A DNA stretch of 35,914 nucleotides from positions 1-35,914 of the forward strand of contig QANT01007823.1 of the NCBI GenBank assembly GCA_003254885.1, read 5' to 3'. The notes beneath the pieces were generated by a model. It was not told where the DNA came from, searched no databases, and saw only the letters and a program-made list of their open reading frames with translations. The DNA comes from Purshia tridentata. Taxonomy: Eukaryota > Streptophyta > Magnoliopsida > Rosales > Rosaceae. The position numbers and the translations under genes were made by a program. Below are positions 11,441-23,946 of this stretch, piece after piece. Numbering within the stretch: the stretch's first letter is position 1; each line of letters opens with the position of its first letter.

Positions 11441-12250
11441 TTTGTTTGGCTTAAGGTTTGATGGTGATTTGATTTGCATGAGGGCAAAACGGTCACAGAA
11501 AAATCTTGTCTTGCTTGGACGTGAGGATAAAGTAGTATAATTATTAATTATTATGGTCATGACTTTCCGTAGAAGCAAGGACTGTGTACAGTAGCACAAC
11601 CGTGGTTGACTATTTTGCCCCTCTTGCACTCCTAGTAATCGAGGATCGCGATCGATATATGAAGAAGAAGCTGCAGGTTTTGTTTGTTAGGTGGCCATGG
11701 AAGTGAAATGAATGAAAATCACGAGAATCCCAAATATGTCATTGATTTCTCATGTTTTTATCTTATTTATTAATTAATTAATTTTTTTATTGTATTTGAA
11801 TATATATATATGTGATGCTCAGAAATATCAATTTCGAAAGTAATTTTGGTTTCTATTGATATATATATATATATATTTGTCAATATTTGTGGAAGGTGGT
11901 GAGGTGATATCATGATAAATATACTTTATCTTGCAATTCATATATAAAAACAAGGGAAATTAATTAATTAAGGGTCTTACTTTGTAATTATCTCAACCCT
12001 TTGTAATTAATTATTAATGTTATATGAAAACGTTTGAATTAGTGAATCTTGTAATAGCACAACAACTGCATGAATTAACTAAAAGCAAAGCACTTTAGTT
12101 TTTTAGATTTTCTTTTATGTGGTTGTTATCTACATTGTTGGAGTTTAGTGTTTAGTGGAGGAAGCTGGCATATGTGTTTCCAATGAGGTAGTGACAATGA
12201 CATTTAAATTAATAAAAAGAGAATTAATTAAATCAAAGTCTATAAGGTAT

Positions 12251-12281
<31 letters not shown>

Positions 12282-12892
12282 CAGCTATAACGAATGTTTT
12301 CTTTATGGCTACTTGTAGTGATCGAGCACTACTATGCCGACAATATGGGTATATATATAAAAGACCAATTACTTAATTAGCAAGATCAATATGGCATTAA
12401 TTGGTTATAATATGCTGTATCATCCTTTCAAACCGAAGTTAATGGATTAGGAGAAATTAAATATTGAGATTTGTGTTAATAGTTGAAAACGACAAGTCAA
12501 AACTGACATAAGGTATAGAAGGCTATAAAACTGGTATTCTTTTTATTATACTATATGTGTATCAACAATAGTTAGGCCATACAATTATATAGGAATTACA
12601 AGACTTTGCTAACAAGAAATAAATCCTAAATATGTACAATAAAAGGAAAGAATAAACTGATATGAACTCTTACAATATTATTATATCTCCTTCATTAATA
12701 AGGAATATACATATCATCTGATGTCTGAAGAATGTGATTGATAATAGACTATGTGGTGCTGCATAACTAACGAAAAATTTTATTGTTTTAGTGGAATAAA
12801 GTGTTTAATAGTTTGGAAAAGTGTCAAAAATTTTAATTTAGGATGATATCTGTAATTCACCTGTGAATCTTTTGGAAAAAAAAAAAAAAATC
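11441..12892. other. AT-rich intergenic DNA with TA microsatellites
   Basis: No gene is seen. It contains a TA repeat tract at about 11860-11876, a longer pure (TA)n microsatellite at 12255-12281, and a poly-A run near 12876-12890. Confidence 0.55.
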
Positions 12893-13169
12893 AAAAGGTG
12901 GGCAGTGAGCAATTAAAGGTATCATGCAATAGAATTTCTCAAAAATAGATCTTTGAGAAATCAATGGTATAGTATTCAACACAATGATGTATTTCAAAGA
13001 GGTGTGAGGTAAGTATTGGCTATTGCTCCAAAAGGTGGGCAGTGAGCAATTAATTAAAGGTATCATGCAATAGAATTTCTCAAAATAGATCTTTGAGAAA
13101 TCAATGGTATAGTATTCAACACAATGATGTATTCCAAAGAGGTGTGAGGTAAGTATTGGCTATTGCTCC
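12893..13169. repeat. Head-to-tail duplication (137 and 140 bp) of a MITE-like unit
   Basis: Two adjoining copies, 12893-13029 and 13030-13169, differ by a 4-base insertion (ATTA), a 1-base deletion and about one substitution. Within each, a segment runs from GAGCAAT to ATTGCTC, a 7-bp terminal inverted repeat. Each also has an internal stem ATTTCTCAAA / TTTGAGAAAT. The near identity shows a recent tandem duplication. Confidence 0.85.
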
Positions 13170-15339
13170 TCAGTAAACTTTTTCTAGTCTTTTACCCAAT
13201 TTCAATAATGATGAAGGGCACTATTGCCATTTTGACTGGACCCTTTTCTGTATTTGCAAGCAATCAATCCAACATGGCTAAGTATAATAATCAAACACCA
13301 ATTCATTGTAGTCTATTAACATATGTTGATGGTCAAACGAGCATATATACTAAATTATAATAAGATAAGCATTATTAAATTTTAATTATTAGAATATAAT
13401 ATGTTTTTAAGAATCCAAATTAAAAATCTTTTAAGAATTAATCATAAGTTTCATTGCATATATCCACTTATTTTCAATGAATGCAAAATAATTATAGTTA
13501 GCGTGCCAAGCAATTTAAGTATTATAGTAGTGCACTTAGTATGCTATAAATCATTACAACACCATTATATTGTCACATTGATAATTAATGTTGAAATATA
13601 TAATGATAGCTTAATGGAAAGAAGGAAAAATGAATAGAAAATTACATTTAAATCAATAAAACATTTCAATATTACATAATAGTCAATGTAAATTTTATTT
13701 TTCCATAAAGATCAATAGATTTTGAAACTATATCCTACTTTAGTCATTAAACTCAATTCATTTTTGGTCAATAGTGACTAAAATGAAATTATAAAAAATT
13801 GCATTGATTAAAATGTGATTGTGAAATTTTTGATTGATTTATTTGAAATTAACCCAAAAATGAAACCCTTTTTTCTTTTTATTGTTATAATCATACCTGA
13901 TCCATTTATACTATCATTATATATATGTATTCAAAATTTAATATAACAATATGTACTAATTTATTTTTTCTAGTGTATTAGAAATGTTTCAAGGAAGAAA
14001 TTATTGTAGGTGACCATAACATCATGACATTTCTTAATTAGCATATATTAATGTATAAGAAGCATTAAATCATTTGAAAAAATATAGATACATATCAATA
14101 TAAAGAGAAACCAATCACAATTTGATTTGTATCCATGTTTATTTTTTTCTTTAGTTTCTTAAGAAGTCACATGTATATTTGTACGTAGTCAGCTTCGATC
14201 ACCAGCAGAATATATATCTCATGTCGATGAATTGGCTAATGTGATTTTGTAATACTCTAACTTTAATGGTCGATTAACCAATTCTGTAATTCAAAGTAAT
14301 GAATTATGGTCAAATTCTTCAACTTTTGTAGAGAATTTTGTAACCCATTAATGCATGAATGATTTTCGAAGTTTCGAAAGACAAACAAAAAAATTCATAG
14401 CCAGTTTCTAGATGAATATATATTTCAGCGACAACATCTTTTCCAATTTATTGGTTGGGAGTTGGGACTGAAGTTAAAATAATTACTGCTCTACTTCAAG
14501 TCCTCCATACACTACACAATTTTCCTCCGCCATTAATGCCTCAGCTTATGTCTAAATTATTTGTCCAACATTCTGAAAATTTTGTCAAGGCGTCGAGGGA
14601 GGGGTATGTGGACTTTGTGAATTTTAAAGCTGTTGATCTTAGTTCAGATTATGATGATTCAACATATTGAGTTGACTATCTGTCCAAGAGAACATGATAA
14701 TTAAATTTATATACATTCAAAAGTGTTCTTTTTCGGGATAGTCCACAATATAAGATTTTAAATTATGAAGCTGAATCATTGATTAACTGAATGTATTATA
14801 CATATAAACTTGTTTTCAATTGTGTTAAAGAGCAAGTATGATGATAAACCAAAAGAGACCATAGTTGGTGAGATATATTTATATTGGATTGCTGAGTGAT
14901 ATGATTGCAGTATTCTTGAAGCAGAGGCTATATATCCGTGTGGGATTGTTGTCAAGACACTTGTTATGAATGTAATTTGCCCATACATATACATAATGCA
15001 ATAATCATTTTGGACATCATTGCCCTATTGGTTCACTTTCAAGTTATTTCTCAATCTTCTGATGCATGTTGGTCCATGGTGTTCACAAATTGTGCCTTTC
15101 TAGAGAAGTTTTAGAAGAATTGGAACCACTCACTTGAGGGATTTGTCACTAATGAGAGAAGAACACTAGCTTCTCCTTCGACATTCTCTCTTATTTTATT
15201 TTATTTTTTACAGTTATAGTCTTACGATTAGAATCTCTCATTTTTTAAGTTGCATTTTAAAGATTACATTTACAAGAAAATCAACAAAATTGAAAATTAT
15301 TTGATGTAGTTGCTATACACTATAAAATGTGAATAATAA
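13170..15339. other. AT-rich intergenic DNA, no gene recognised
   Basis: Several short ORFs are present but none has recognisable motifs. The one at 14455-14670, read from a TTG, is the only one with a less AT-biased protein and has no identified relative. I see no RNA gene. Confidence 0.45.
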
Positions 15340-15906
15340 GAGCAAGTACATTGCTAAAAGCAATAGGCAATATTTATGTTTTGTCTTTTGCCAAATGCAC
15401 AATGTTGTACATTGTTAAAGACTAAAGGTAAAAACTCACATATTTAATTTATAAAGTGTATTCATATATACTTTTATAAATTAATATAATTTAATAATTA
15501 TATCATTGTAATTATTTTAATGAGATATATAAGATGAGTATAATATTAAATATGTCATTAAATATATTATTGACTATGTTATTAAATATGAATATAATTA
15601 TTTTAATGCCATTAGGTGTGGGATTAAATAAATGAAAAATGAAAAGCAGCACACAGTTGGGCTCTACTTGCCTTGGCCATTGTGCAGGCAGAGACAAGAT
15701 TTTAGGTAAGGTTTAGCCCAAAATCTTGCCTAGGCAATTCATGCCTTGCCTCATGCCTAGCAAGTACCAATGCAGCCACTTTTTCAAGTTCTTAGCCAAT
15801 TTTTGCCTCATTCCATGCCTATTGTCTAACAATGCACATGCCCTAAGAGAGAAGTTAGCCATTTTTTGCCTCATTCCATGCCTCTTGTCTAACAATGCAC
15901 ATGCCC
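15340..15906. mobile_element. MITE-like element with TAA target-site duplication
   Basis: The left end, GAGCAAGTACATTGCTA, and the reverse complement of the right end, GGGCATGTGCATTGTTA, are imperfect terminal inverted repeats matching at about 13 of 17 positions. Both ends are flanked by TAA (15337-15339 and 15907-15909). A 3-bp TAA duplication is typical of PIF/Harbinger-type MITEs, so that is the suggested class. There is no transposase. Confidence 0.55.
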
Positions 15907-15917
15907 TAAGAGAGAAG
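15792..15917. repeat. 63-bp tandem duplication at the end of the MITE
   Basis: 15792-15854 and 15855-15917 are copies with two substitutions. The unit begins TTAGCCA and ends AGAGAGAAG. It includes the element terminus and the flanking bases, so the duplication happened after insertion and copied the junction. Confidence 0.85.
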
Positions 15918-18900
15918 GTAAAAAGGTAGCTAGCATTTCTCCTTATTGAGATAAAGAAGAAAAAGAATCTCATATTTTGTCAGTAGGTGAAAGCATGTAC
16001 TTGTGCTCTCAGCAAACAAAGAAGGGGTAGTTTGAGACCATTTTACACAATTTTGAACTCGTTTTTCTTCTTTAACTTGGAAATTGGAATGGATGGGGAT
16101 ACTTCAAAGTGAGTGGATACTGGTTAGTGTGCGTGCTGATTCAAAGACCTTTTGAAAATAAATGGCTGTAACTAGTTGCAGTATATATTAGGGAAAGAAT
16201 TAATGCATAATGTAGAACATGCATCATCTGCATCACTGAAAGCAACCCCAACACTTGAAAGGCACCATCTGAACTGCGACCCCAATCACATCTAATTATT
16301 GTCCTGAAATTCTTGGGTTCAACCGCTGTACACAACCCTTCCTCTCACAAAACCAATGTCCACCATGTGAGGGGTTGAATGTGAGAGAGAAGTATGTAGC
16401 AGTTGTAGCCATGAGTTTTCTGATTATGTCCCTTTATTGACAATCTACAGACCTAACTTTGATGAACATTAAAGGCTGCATGCAATGTCACTATCCCTTG
16501 AAGATGGAAAATCCTCATAGCAATAGGATCACACAATTCCCCACCACTTGTCAGTAGCTAGTTCATGCCCTCCCAGTCTGGTAAGTGCAAGTACCTCATG
16601 GCCCTAGAATTGATTCCTCTAACAAAAGATCATGACACAAAACAAGTGTATGACATCAAACAGAAACATTGGAGAAGAGAGGGTGCAACAGATAGGGCAA
16701 AGATATACACAACAGAACTAGGGAAGGCACTGATTGGTACCTTTTCATGCTTCCATCAAACCAAAAAGGAAACAGGTCAAAATAGATGATTCCAGAATCA
16801 GTCAATAAGTAATATTCTAATTGCATGGCCAACAGTCCCAGGTTTTGACAAATACAATCCATTTTTGGAAATTGAAATGCCTACAGAATTCCCAGTATGT
16901 TCTTAACATACTCAATTATTGAATGCAACATAAAAATACAGCCAGAAAAAGAAATAGCATAACAAAGCAAGTCAACTTCATAAGAATACAACCTGCAACA
17001 TACAGCACAGTGAAGGTTGACTCATCAGTTCCAATCATGGGAGAAGAGCTTATGTACCTGTTAGTTCTCAAAAGAAAAGGTGCCTCTTTAAATCATCTTC
17101 TAATCCTTTCTTATCTATGACGTCCCAAAGATCCATATGTAGCATCTATAATAATTCTACTGAAATATTCCAAAAGTTAACACATCGGCATCTAGTCAAA
17201 AACCATGTATCAAACCTCCAATCCTAAAAGATGACCAGTGGAGGTTCACCTGGGATGCACATGACTTTTTTCAAATAACAGAATGCTCCTTCTATAGAGA
17301 AACAAAAATCCAATTTAATGCATCTCCATCAGCATTATCAACTTTAACTGATATATGATTTACACATCAACATGAAGTGCAAAGACAGATCCACTGAATT
17401 GCCTTCTTACCTCAACAGTATGCTCTTCCCAAGAAGGGCAAATTGAAGCTTATCCTACATACTAAAGATAACACCACCATCGTGACCAAAGTTCACTTCC
17501 AACATGTGAATTTAAACCAAAGAAGAGACATCAAATATATTTTCTAATAGTCTTGAATCTTGGCATCTTATCCTCTACAATATACATTTGTAGGATTTTG
17601 AAAACACAATTCAGTAGAATCAAACTCTGAAGAAAATAAACTTAACTCCAGATTGCACAGGTGGTCATGATCAGAAAACCCCAATGGCTTATCCACCATA
17701 TGGTAAGCAGAGATTCACTGCAATATATGATTCTTGAGATTTAGCATAAATGGTTGCCCAATCGGTCCTCATCTAACATCCATATCAGAGCTATTTCATA
17801 TGTTAGGAAGCAGAATAGCTACGGAAACCAATAGTTTTATAAATGCCTATTTCCATTGCTGAAACGTAAATACTTCCACATTAGAGCTAATGAGCTATCA
17901 CAGTTCAAAACACAATACTACAAAGTCAAACTCTCTGAATTTTGGGTGCTGTAAAGTTGAAATTAAGTTTGAATGAACATTTCAATTGGGTGAAGTAATT
18001 AAACATTCCATTTGAAATAAAACTTTGTGAAATTCCATCCTATGGAAAGGCGGTCGCCCAATTTGCTGGTATTTGAACGTTACACATCTGCATCTAACTT
18101 GTATGCAAAGTCCCCACTATAGAGAAAAAGCAAAGACCGGGCCTTAGGGGTTAGGTGGATCTGGAATATGTGTTAAGGTTAAAACCTTCGAGTTAAGAAA
18201 CAGAACATATAAAATCATATAAAGGACCTAATTTGCCCAATGAAGAAGAATGAAAGAACACGAGTAGCAATGTGAATACCACATTATTTGAAAGAAACAG
18301 TATGACAACGAATGAGACAGGCAAATGTACAAGTGATATGTCAATTTAAAAGGAATGAAAATGTTTTTGAGTAGTTCTCACTGTAGATCACATTATTACT
18401 TTAAGTCTGCCTCTATTTTCTTTTCATTCCTGATCATGAAATTATTGAACCACCTGTCAATTTAGCGAAAACACAATACATACAAATGCATAAGAGCCAT
18501 CCTAACCCTTTCCTCTTTGAAAGCCCAAAATTTATTAAAATTAAAACAAATCAATGAGTCCTGTACTTCAGTTTCACTTGGAAAGAGGCATATATGATTT
18601 TGTCATCCAGATCCCATATGTTACTTGAATTACAATACAAGAGGAAGCCAATTGTTTGTGAAAGCATCAGGCATACATGCCTTGCCATGAAGTAATTAAT
18701 AAACATAATTGCACTAAAAGAGGTAAATAACCCCATGTAAAATATCTATAACAAGTAAGCAGTATTTCTGCAGACACAAACTTTATATGGTTCTAAACTT
18801 ATTTACCATATATACCACCAACTTTGCTACTAGCAGTGATTAAGTTGCTCCACTAATCAGAATATCTCTGTTAATAGTTGCTCCAATAGTCAGAATCAGA

Positions 18901-19252
18901 ATATTTTTGTTAATATATAAGGTTCATGATAACATTTTGCTTCAGATTAAGTATTGTCCCCTGCACAGTTCGTTTGATTGATATGTTTCAAATCTTACAA
19001 GTCCATATGATAATAAAGATAATAAGCTAAAAAAGAAGAAATTGAAGCATATATAGATAAACTTATGTAACCATTCATGAAAAATCAATAGCAAATACAC
19101 AAAGGCACAAAGCTTTCGCATGACCAAGAATCTAGGCTACAAGCTCATTATCATAGAATGCTACAACCACATACAATCGGCATACATCTCTCAAAATAAA
19201 CAAAGAAAAAGGAGACACAATCCTCTACAATGCAATTTGATTTCATCATGGG
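15918..19252. other. Non-coding region downstream of TML
   Basis: No ORF longer than about 75 residues occurs and none looks like a protein. The sequence is less low-complexity than the flanks and could include the TML 3' UTR at its right end. No tRNA, snRNA or clear repeat was found. Confidence 0.45.
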
Positions 19253-21220
19253 TCAATTGCACATATATACCCCACTCTCATACCTGTGATTAACCTCATA
19301 AAAGTCTGTATTACCGTCAGAAGCTGGCCGCAGACAAACCCCAGACAATGAACTAGTTCCTTGCCAAGAAAATTTCACATAAGCAACAGCCTCAATCTCC
19401 TCATCACCATCTCCTTCATTAGAGTCCACAGGCATCCTTGCCCTCAACCGACCAGGATTTCCCTTCAGTGGAATCTCGGGGACATGCCATTTCAGTTCTC
19501 TCTCTGACCTATTTAATACAGCTTTCGGTGACACCTTCAACAACGTAGGATCAGCAGGGAGTTTTAAAACAAATGTCACATCCTTCAAAGGTGCCGGCAA
19601 CTCAGGGTTTGACACATATTGTATCATCACAGAAAGTAAGCTCCCCGTATGACGTTGCACAAGACGAACCCTTAAGGGCAATGGCGTCAACCTAGGCAGC
19701 ACACTATACTTCAAAATGGGTAAAGGCTCATCGGAGGCTGCGGTCCTCACGTGAAACATCCCATTGCCTAGACTACTAACTCGAGAATTCTGCATAATAA
19801 ACCTCTTAACGGGGCTAGTTCCCTCAACCCGGAACGAAAACTCGGTTTCCTTCTCACCACTAGTTTTGGTTGGCAAAGTTTTCAAATAAACAACACCCCT
19901 TAATCCTACCCTAGCAAGCAATGATTCTCTAAACTCAGCACTAATCTCTTCCACAATGTGCATCTCAGGACCCTTCATTTCACTTTTGCCTACAAGGTTG
20001 TCAAGAGGAGTACCTGCTGCTGCACCACTCGCAGCTGCCTCGGCAGTTTTCGGGGCATCCGGGCCGGTCTGCAATAATTCAAGCCCACCAAGCCCTTGCT
20101 GCTTCGCAACCTTCTTTGTGCCAATAAACTCAGAAGCATCCAACCCACCACCCCAAGCAATACTAGCCCCACTAACCCCTTCAAAAGTCTCACCCAGAGA
20201 AGCCTGCTCATTCCCAAACTCAATCCCACCATACTCCCCTTCAAACCCTTCCACAGCAATATGGGTGGACTGGGTAGCCTCCGCTGGGGGCAATGTGGTC
20301 ACTTCAAGTGTCGCCAATGCCAATGTCAAATCCGTCGCCGAAGGATCCTTATTCTTCTTGAACCCACTCACCAATTCTTCGGGTTGGTTAATCTTCTCGC
20401 TCGCCGCAAATGGGTCCCTCTCCGCTTGATTCTCTTCCACATTGTCTTGCTTCTGGTCCTTCTCCTCGCTCTGCACCACGGGAGCCAAGCTCGCCGCCAC
20501 CTCGTCCCCAGCGGCGATGGTCTCAGGCGGCAATTCGAACTGCACATTGTTGAAGGCCTCGATGCCCGCCTCGTGCTCGAGAGAATGCACCTCGATCCCC
20601 TTCCAGTTGTCGGCGCCGCGGATCTTGTTCTCGGTGTCGAGCGCCGAGTGCACCATCTTGGCAATGCCGTCGCCGTGCATGGAGGAGAGCATGGCGGCTA
20701 GGCGGATGTTGCTGACGCCGCGGAGGACGATGTCGAGGGCCATGTAGATCTCGGCGTACTTGCGAGCGAGCTTCTCAGGGGTGACGTCGACGCCGCGGCA
20801 GGCGGTGACGACGACGCTGACGGCCTGGTTGACTATGTGGATGCACTCGAACACGTTGACGGAGTTGTCGTGGTCGGCGGTGGTGACGCCGAGGACGTAA
20901 ATGGAGTTCACGAGGCGGTACACCACGCGGTACTTGCTCTCAACTCCGACAATGAGCTGGCCGCTCGAGGCCGCGAGGGGGTCGTCGCCGAGGGAGGCGA
21001 TGGAGTCGGCGGTGGCGTCAGCCGTGATGTCAGCATGGTCTTTGTTGTTGTTTTGGTGGAGTTGTTGTTGTTGGTGGTGTTTGGTGGCGGCGAAGACGAG
21101 GCGGGTTTGGCGGAAGGAGGAGACGGCGACAAGGGCTCGGGCGGGTGGGAACCATTCGCGGGTTTGGAGCAGGATGTCGGATCCGTTGGCGGGTTGGAGA
21201 GAGAGAGCTAAGCACGACAT
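19253..21220 (-). CDS. TML: TPLATE complex muniscin-like subunit TML
   Basis: A single uninterrupted 655-codon ORF begins MSCLALSLQPANGSDILLQT and ends ESGVYMCN. It matches TML (At5g57460 in Arabidopsis), the muniscin-like subunit of the plant TPLATE complex, which acts with AP-2 in clathrin-mediated endocytosis at the plasma membrane. The N-terminal part to about residue 150 fits a longin-like domain. About 235-420 is a low-complexity acidic linker containing a DPF motif near residue 267 (ERDPFAASE), a motif known to bind adaptor ear domains. From about 423 to the end is the mu-homology domain, starting near ISAEFRESLL. A His/Gln/Asn insert (KHHQQQQLHQ) sits near residue 47. The 5' half of the gene is markedly GC-rich. 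The many ORFs on the opposite strand here are shadows. Confidence 0.95.
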   Translation of the reverse strand: MSCLALSLQPANGSDILLQTREWFPPARALVAVSSFRQTRLVFAATKHHQQQQLHQNNNKDHADITADATADSIASLGDDPLAASSGQLIVGVESKYRVVYRLVNSIYVLGVTTADHDNSVNVFECIHIVNQAVSVVVTACRGVDVTPEKLARKYAEIYMALDIVLRGVSNIRLAAMLSSMHGDGIAKMVHSALDTENKIRGADNWKGIEVHSLEHEAGIEAFNNVQFELPPETIAAGDEVAASLAPVVQSEEKDQKQDNVEENQAERDPFAASEKINQPEELVSGFKKNKDPSATDLTLALATLEVTTLPPAEATQSTHIAVEGFEGEYGGIEFGNEQASLGETFEGVSGASIAWGGGLDASEFIGTKKVAKQQGLGGLELLQTGPDAPKTAEAAASGAAAGTPLDNLVGKSEMKGPEMHIVEEISAEFRESLLARVGLRGVVYLKTLPTKTSGEKETEFSFRVEGTSPVKRFIMQNSRVSSLGNGMFHVRTAASDEPLPILKYSVLPRLTPLPLRVRLVQRHTGSLLSVMIQYVSNPELPAPLKDVTFVLKLPADPTLLKVSPKAVLNRSERELKWHVPEIPLKGNPGRLRARMPVDSNEGDGDEEIEAVAYVKFSWQGTSSLSGVCLRPASDGNTDFYEVNHRYESGVYMCN

Positions 21221-21400
21221 GGTGGAATTGGATCAAATTCGGATCGGATCGGATCGGATCGGATTCAGGGTTTGGGGGTGAAGTTGCAGACAGAGAGAGA
21301 GAGAGAGAGAGAGATGACTCGGTGAGACTCCGGTGGAAAACACGGAGTAGATCGATGAGTGGGGAAGGTGGTTATGGGCCAAAATGAATTTAATGGGCCT
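21221..21400 (-). promoter_or_regulatory. TML 5' UTR/promoter: GGATC repeats, GA microsatellite, two TGGGCC elements
   Basis: Upstream of the TML start (reading leftward into the gene) lie about 4.6 copies of GGATC at 21241-21263, a (GA)n tract at 21292-21314, and two TGGGCC motifs at 21375-21380 and 21394-21399. TGGGCY is the plant site II element, typical of constitutively expressed genes and bound by TCP factors. No clear TATA box was seen, which fits a housekeeping promoter. Confidence 0.5.
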
Positions 21401-23946
21401 CCCACAGTTCAAAATGAATTTATCTTTGGTTTAGCCTCTTGGGCAATTTTCAACTTTAGTTTCGAGTCTTTCGACAGGAAAAAAATAGTTCTTATAATTC
21501 AAAAGGTTCCAATAATTTCCTTGGGGTTCAATTCAACGTAGTTTGCAATTAAGGTTAAATTCATCAATTTTTTGCCTATGGTTTGATAGAGTGCTTCTCT
21601 CCTACCAAAGCCAAAGGAGAGATGCAGAGTAAGTAGGGAAAGAGTAGTTTGATAATGCAAATAACACATGACCAATCTAGATCTCCATGAATGTGTGTTT
21701 TGGTTTTTTCCATAAAATTTAGAAGTGCCATGTAATCAAATTGTTACAAAAAAGACTATTGCTATATTCACACTCCTAAATTCTCAACTCACACCCTTTA
21801 TTTTAAGTGTAAACTATTTTTAAGCCACAATTAATTCTTGCATTTAGTCTTAAGTCACTGCATTTAGTTTATTTATTTTGAAGCCATTATCTTTTACTTT
21901 AATTACTTTGAATAATATTACAACTTGTATAGTAAATAAACTATGCTATTCAATGGGAACAGAGGTGGAAATGGGTCCAACACGTTGACATAAAAATCAA
22001 AGCACACAGGAGGCTGGGACCAATTCCTTCTTCATCCTATAATAGATTTTCAGGTTAATTTTTTTTTTTGTTTCATTTTCATATTTTATATTTTTATTTA
22101 TCTAATTGCTTGTTATTCTTCAATTGCAGATTGTTTGATGGAAATAGATTTACTGCATGTATATATATTTGGATGAGAATTCTAATAAATGTTTTGAATT
22201 TTATAAAAGAGGGTCCAACCATGTATCTTTAATATTGCACAAACCTGAAAATATCATCACGTATATAAATTGAAAAGACAAGAAGATGAAGAAAAGTGAA
22301 GTAAAANAGAAAAGTGAAGTAAAAGTTCACTAACTATATACAAAAGCAGTGGGGTTTGGACGTTGGCTACCTCACTATTGTATCCAATAAATATGGCAAT
22401 ATTCCCATTATTAGTGCTTTGCATTCGTTGATTGATTGGGTATATACCAATCTAAGACCAAATCTAACAATATTACCAAAGACACATAATTTCAGTGAGA
22501 AAATAACAAAAAATATAATTTTTATGAAAATCTCATGACTCTTTCATGAGAAAATAAAAGTGTAACTCATTTAAAAAATATAACTCATACTGTCATGATT
22601 TAAAGTGTAATTCTTTTATTTTTTTAAAGTGTAATTCTTATTAAGTTAAGATTTAGTTTTGGGTTCTTGTTGAGTTACCCTTTGTTTAATTTTTTTTGTT
22701 CTAATGTCATATGTCAAGAATTACACTTTATAATTTCATAAAATTACACTTTATTTAATTTTTTTCTTATTGTTGAGTTACACTTTGTTTAATTTTTTTG
22801 TTCTAGTGTCATATGTCAAGAGTTACACTTTATAATCTCATAAAATTACACTTTACTTAATTTTTTTCTTAAGAATTTTTTGTTTTTGTTTTTTTATTTT
22901 TATAGCTAAATTTTTTTATTACTTAAAAATGAATTTTATGGCTTCTTAATAAAAAATTATATTTTTTGTAGCTTAAAAATAAATAAATTTAAAATTTGGG
23001 TTTATGACTAAAAAATATAATAAGTTGTGGCTTATTAATAAAATAATCTTAATTTTTGGTAAGAGAGTTATGAAACTAATTCTTGTGAATGCCACGTGCC
23101 ACACTATAAATTAAGTGGGTAGTGGCTAGCAATGAATGTAGGGCCGGTATTATATGCTTCTAAGAAATTTCTCATTTTTTTACGTGCGTGACTTGGATCA
23201 CCATTTCATCTAATTGCATCAAAATTAATTATTAATTGACACGAGATGATTATGAGATTATGAGAATCTAATTCCATTTAGAAAAGTTGTCAACTCCATA
23301 GAAATTTGAGGATGCTCACAGACAAGGAGTGAAAAGAAAGAGATTCTTAAACACAAGTAATGGTCGGAACACGTTTGTTAAGTGGACTTTGTTGACATGC
23401 ACTTGATACATACCAAATCAAAAAGATTCTCGAATAAAGGAGAAATGTATGTGTAAATTGTAATTAATATATATATAGCAACATTAATTATTTCGTCTAT
23501 TACAAACTCATATATACATGGCACTGAATTATAAAGCTTTTTAGGCACTACAGCAAATGGCAGACATATGATGATGAATTTTTGTTTTTATTTTATGGTT
23601 TAAGAAGGAGAAAAACAAAAATATTTTGTCGGTCAAATATATATGTGCAAAAGCTAGCTAGATTTGCATGCAGATTCAATGATTCAAATATATATGTGCA
23701 TGGTATAACTTGATTATTATTGTAATTTTGATTAGCATAATGTACCCGTTTCCTTACTCTAAAGGGAGGTCTAATTATTTTGGGCACCGACAATGTCCAT
23801 GAACCATGTAAAGTGTAAGCCATATGGAATACGTAAGTAGCCCCCTAATTAGCCCCCTAATTAAGTAGCCTGGCCCCACGTAATAATTAAGTACAAAATT
23901 AAATATGAAAGTAGAAGAAATATTAAAAGGGCATCCGATTGAGTGT
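21401..23946. other. AT-rich intergenic DNA with local duplications
   Basis: No gene is recognised. Besides the 103-bp tandem repeat at 22668-22870, there is a 16-base duplication around the ambiguous base n at 22307, a repeated TAGCCCCCTAAT at about 23838-23861, and a repeat of ATATATATGTGCA near 23637 and 23689. Confidence 0.5.
22668..22870. repeat. Two-copy tandem repeat, 103-bp period
   Basis: Copies at 22668-22770 and 22771-22870 both start TGTTGAGTTAC and share GTCATATGTCAAGA then TTACACTTTATAAT, with a handful of substitutions. The related words AGTGTAATTC and AAGTGTAACTC just upstream in the opposite sense suggest it is part of a larger decayed palindromic AT-rich element. Confidence 0.75.

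Noticed and set aside
14455..14670. 71-residue plus-strand ORF starting at TTG
   Set aside because: No ATG, splice partner or known motif; possibly a decayed gene or element fragment but not supportable as a gene.
15713..15973. Overlapping ORFs on both strands with internally repeated protein sequence
   Set aside because: The repeat in both comes from the 63-bp DNA duplication at the MITE end, not from a protein repeat.
19956..21281. Several plus-strand ORFs of 80-201 residues
   Set aside because: All are antisense shadows of TML in its GC-rich section; their protein sequences are low-complexity and have no family features.
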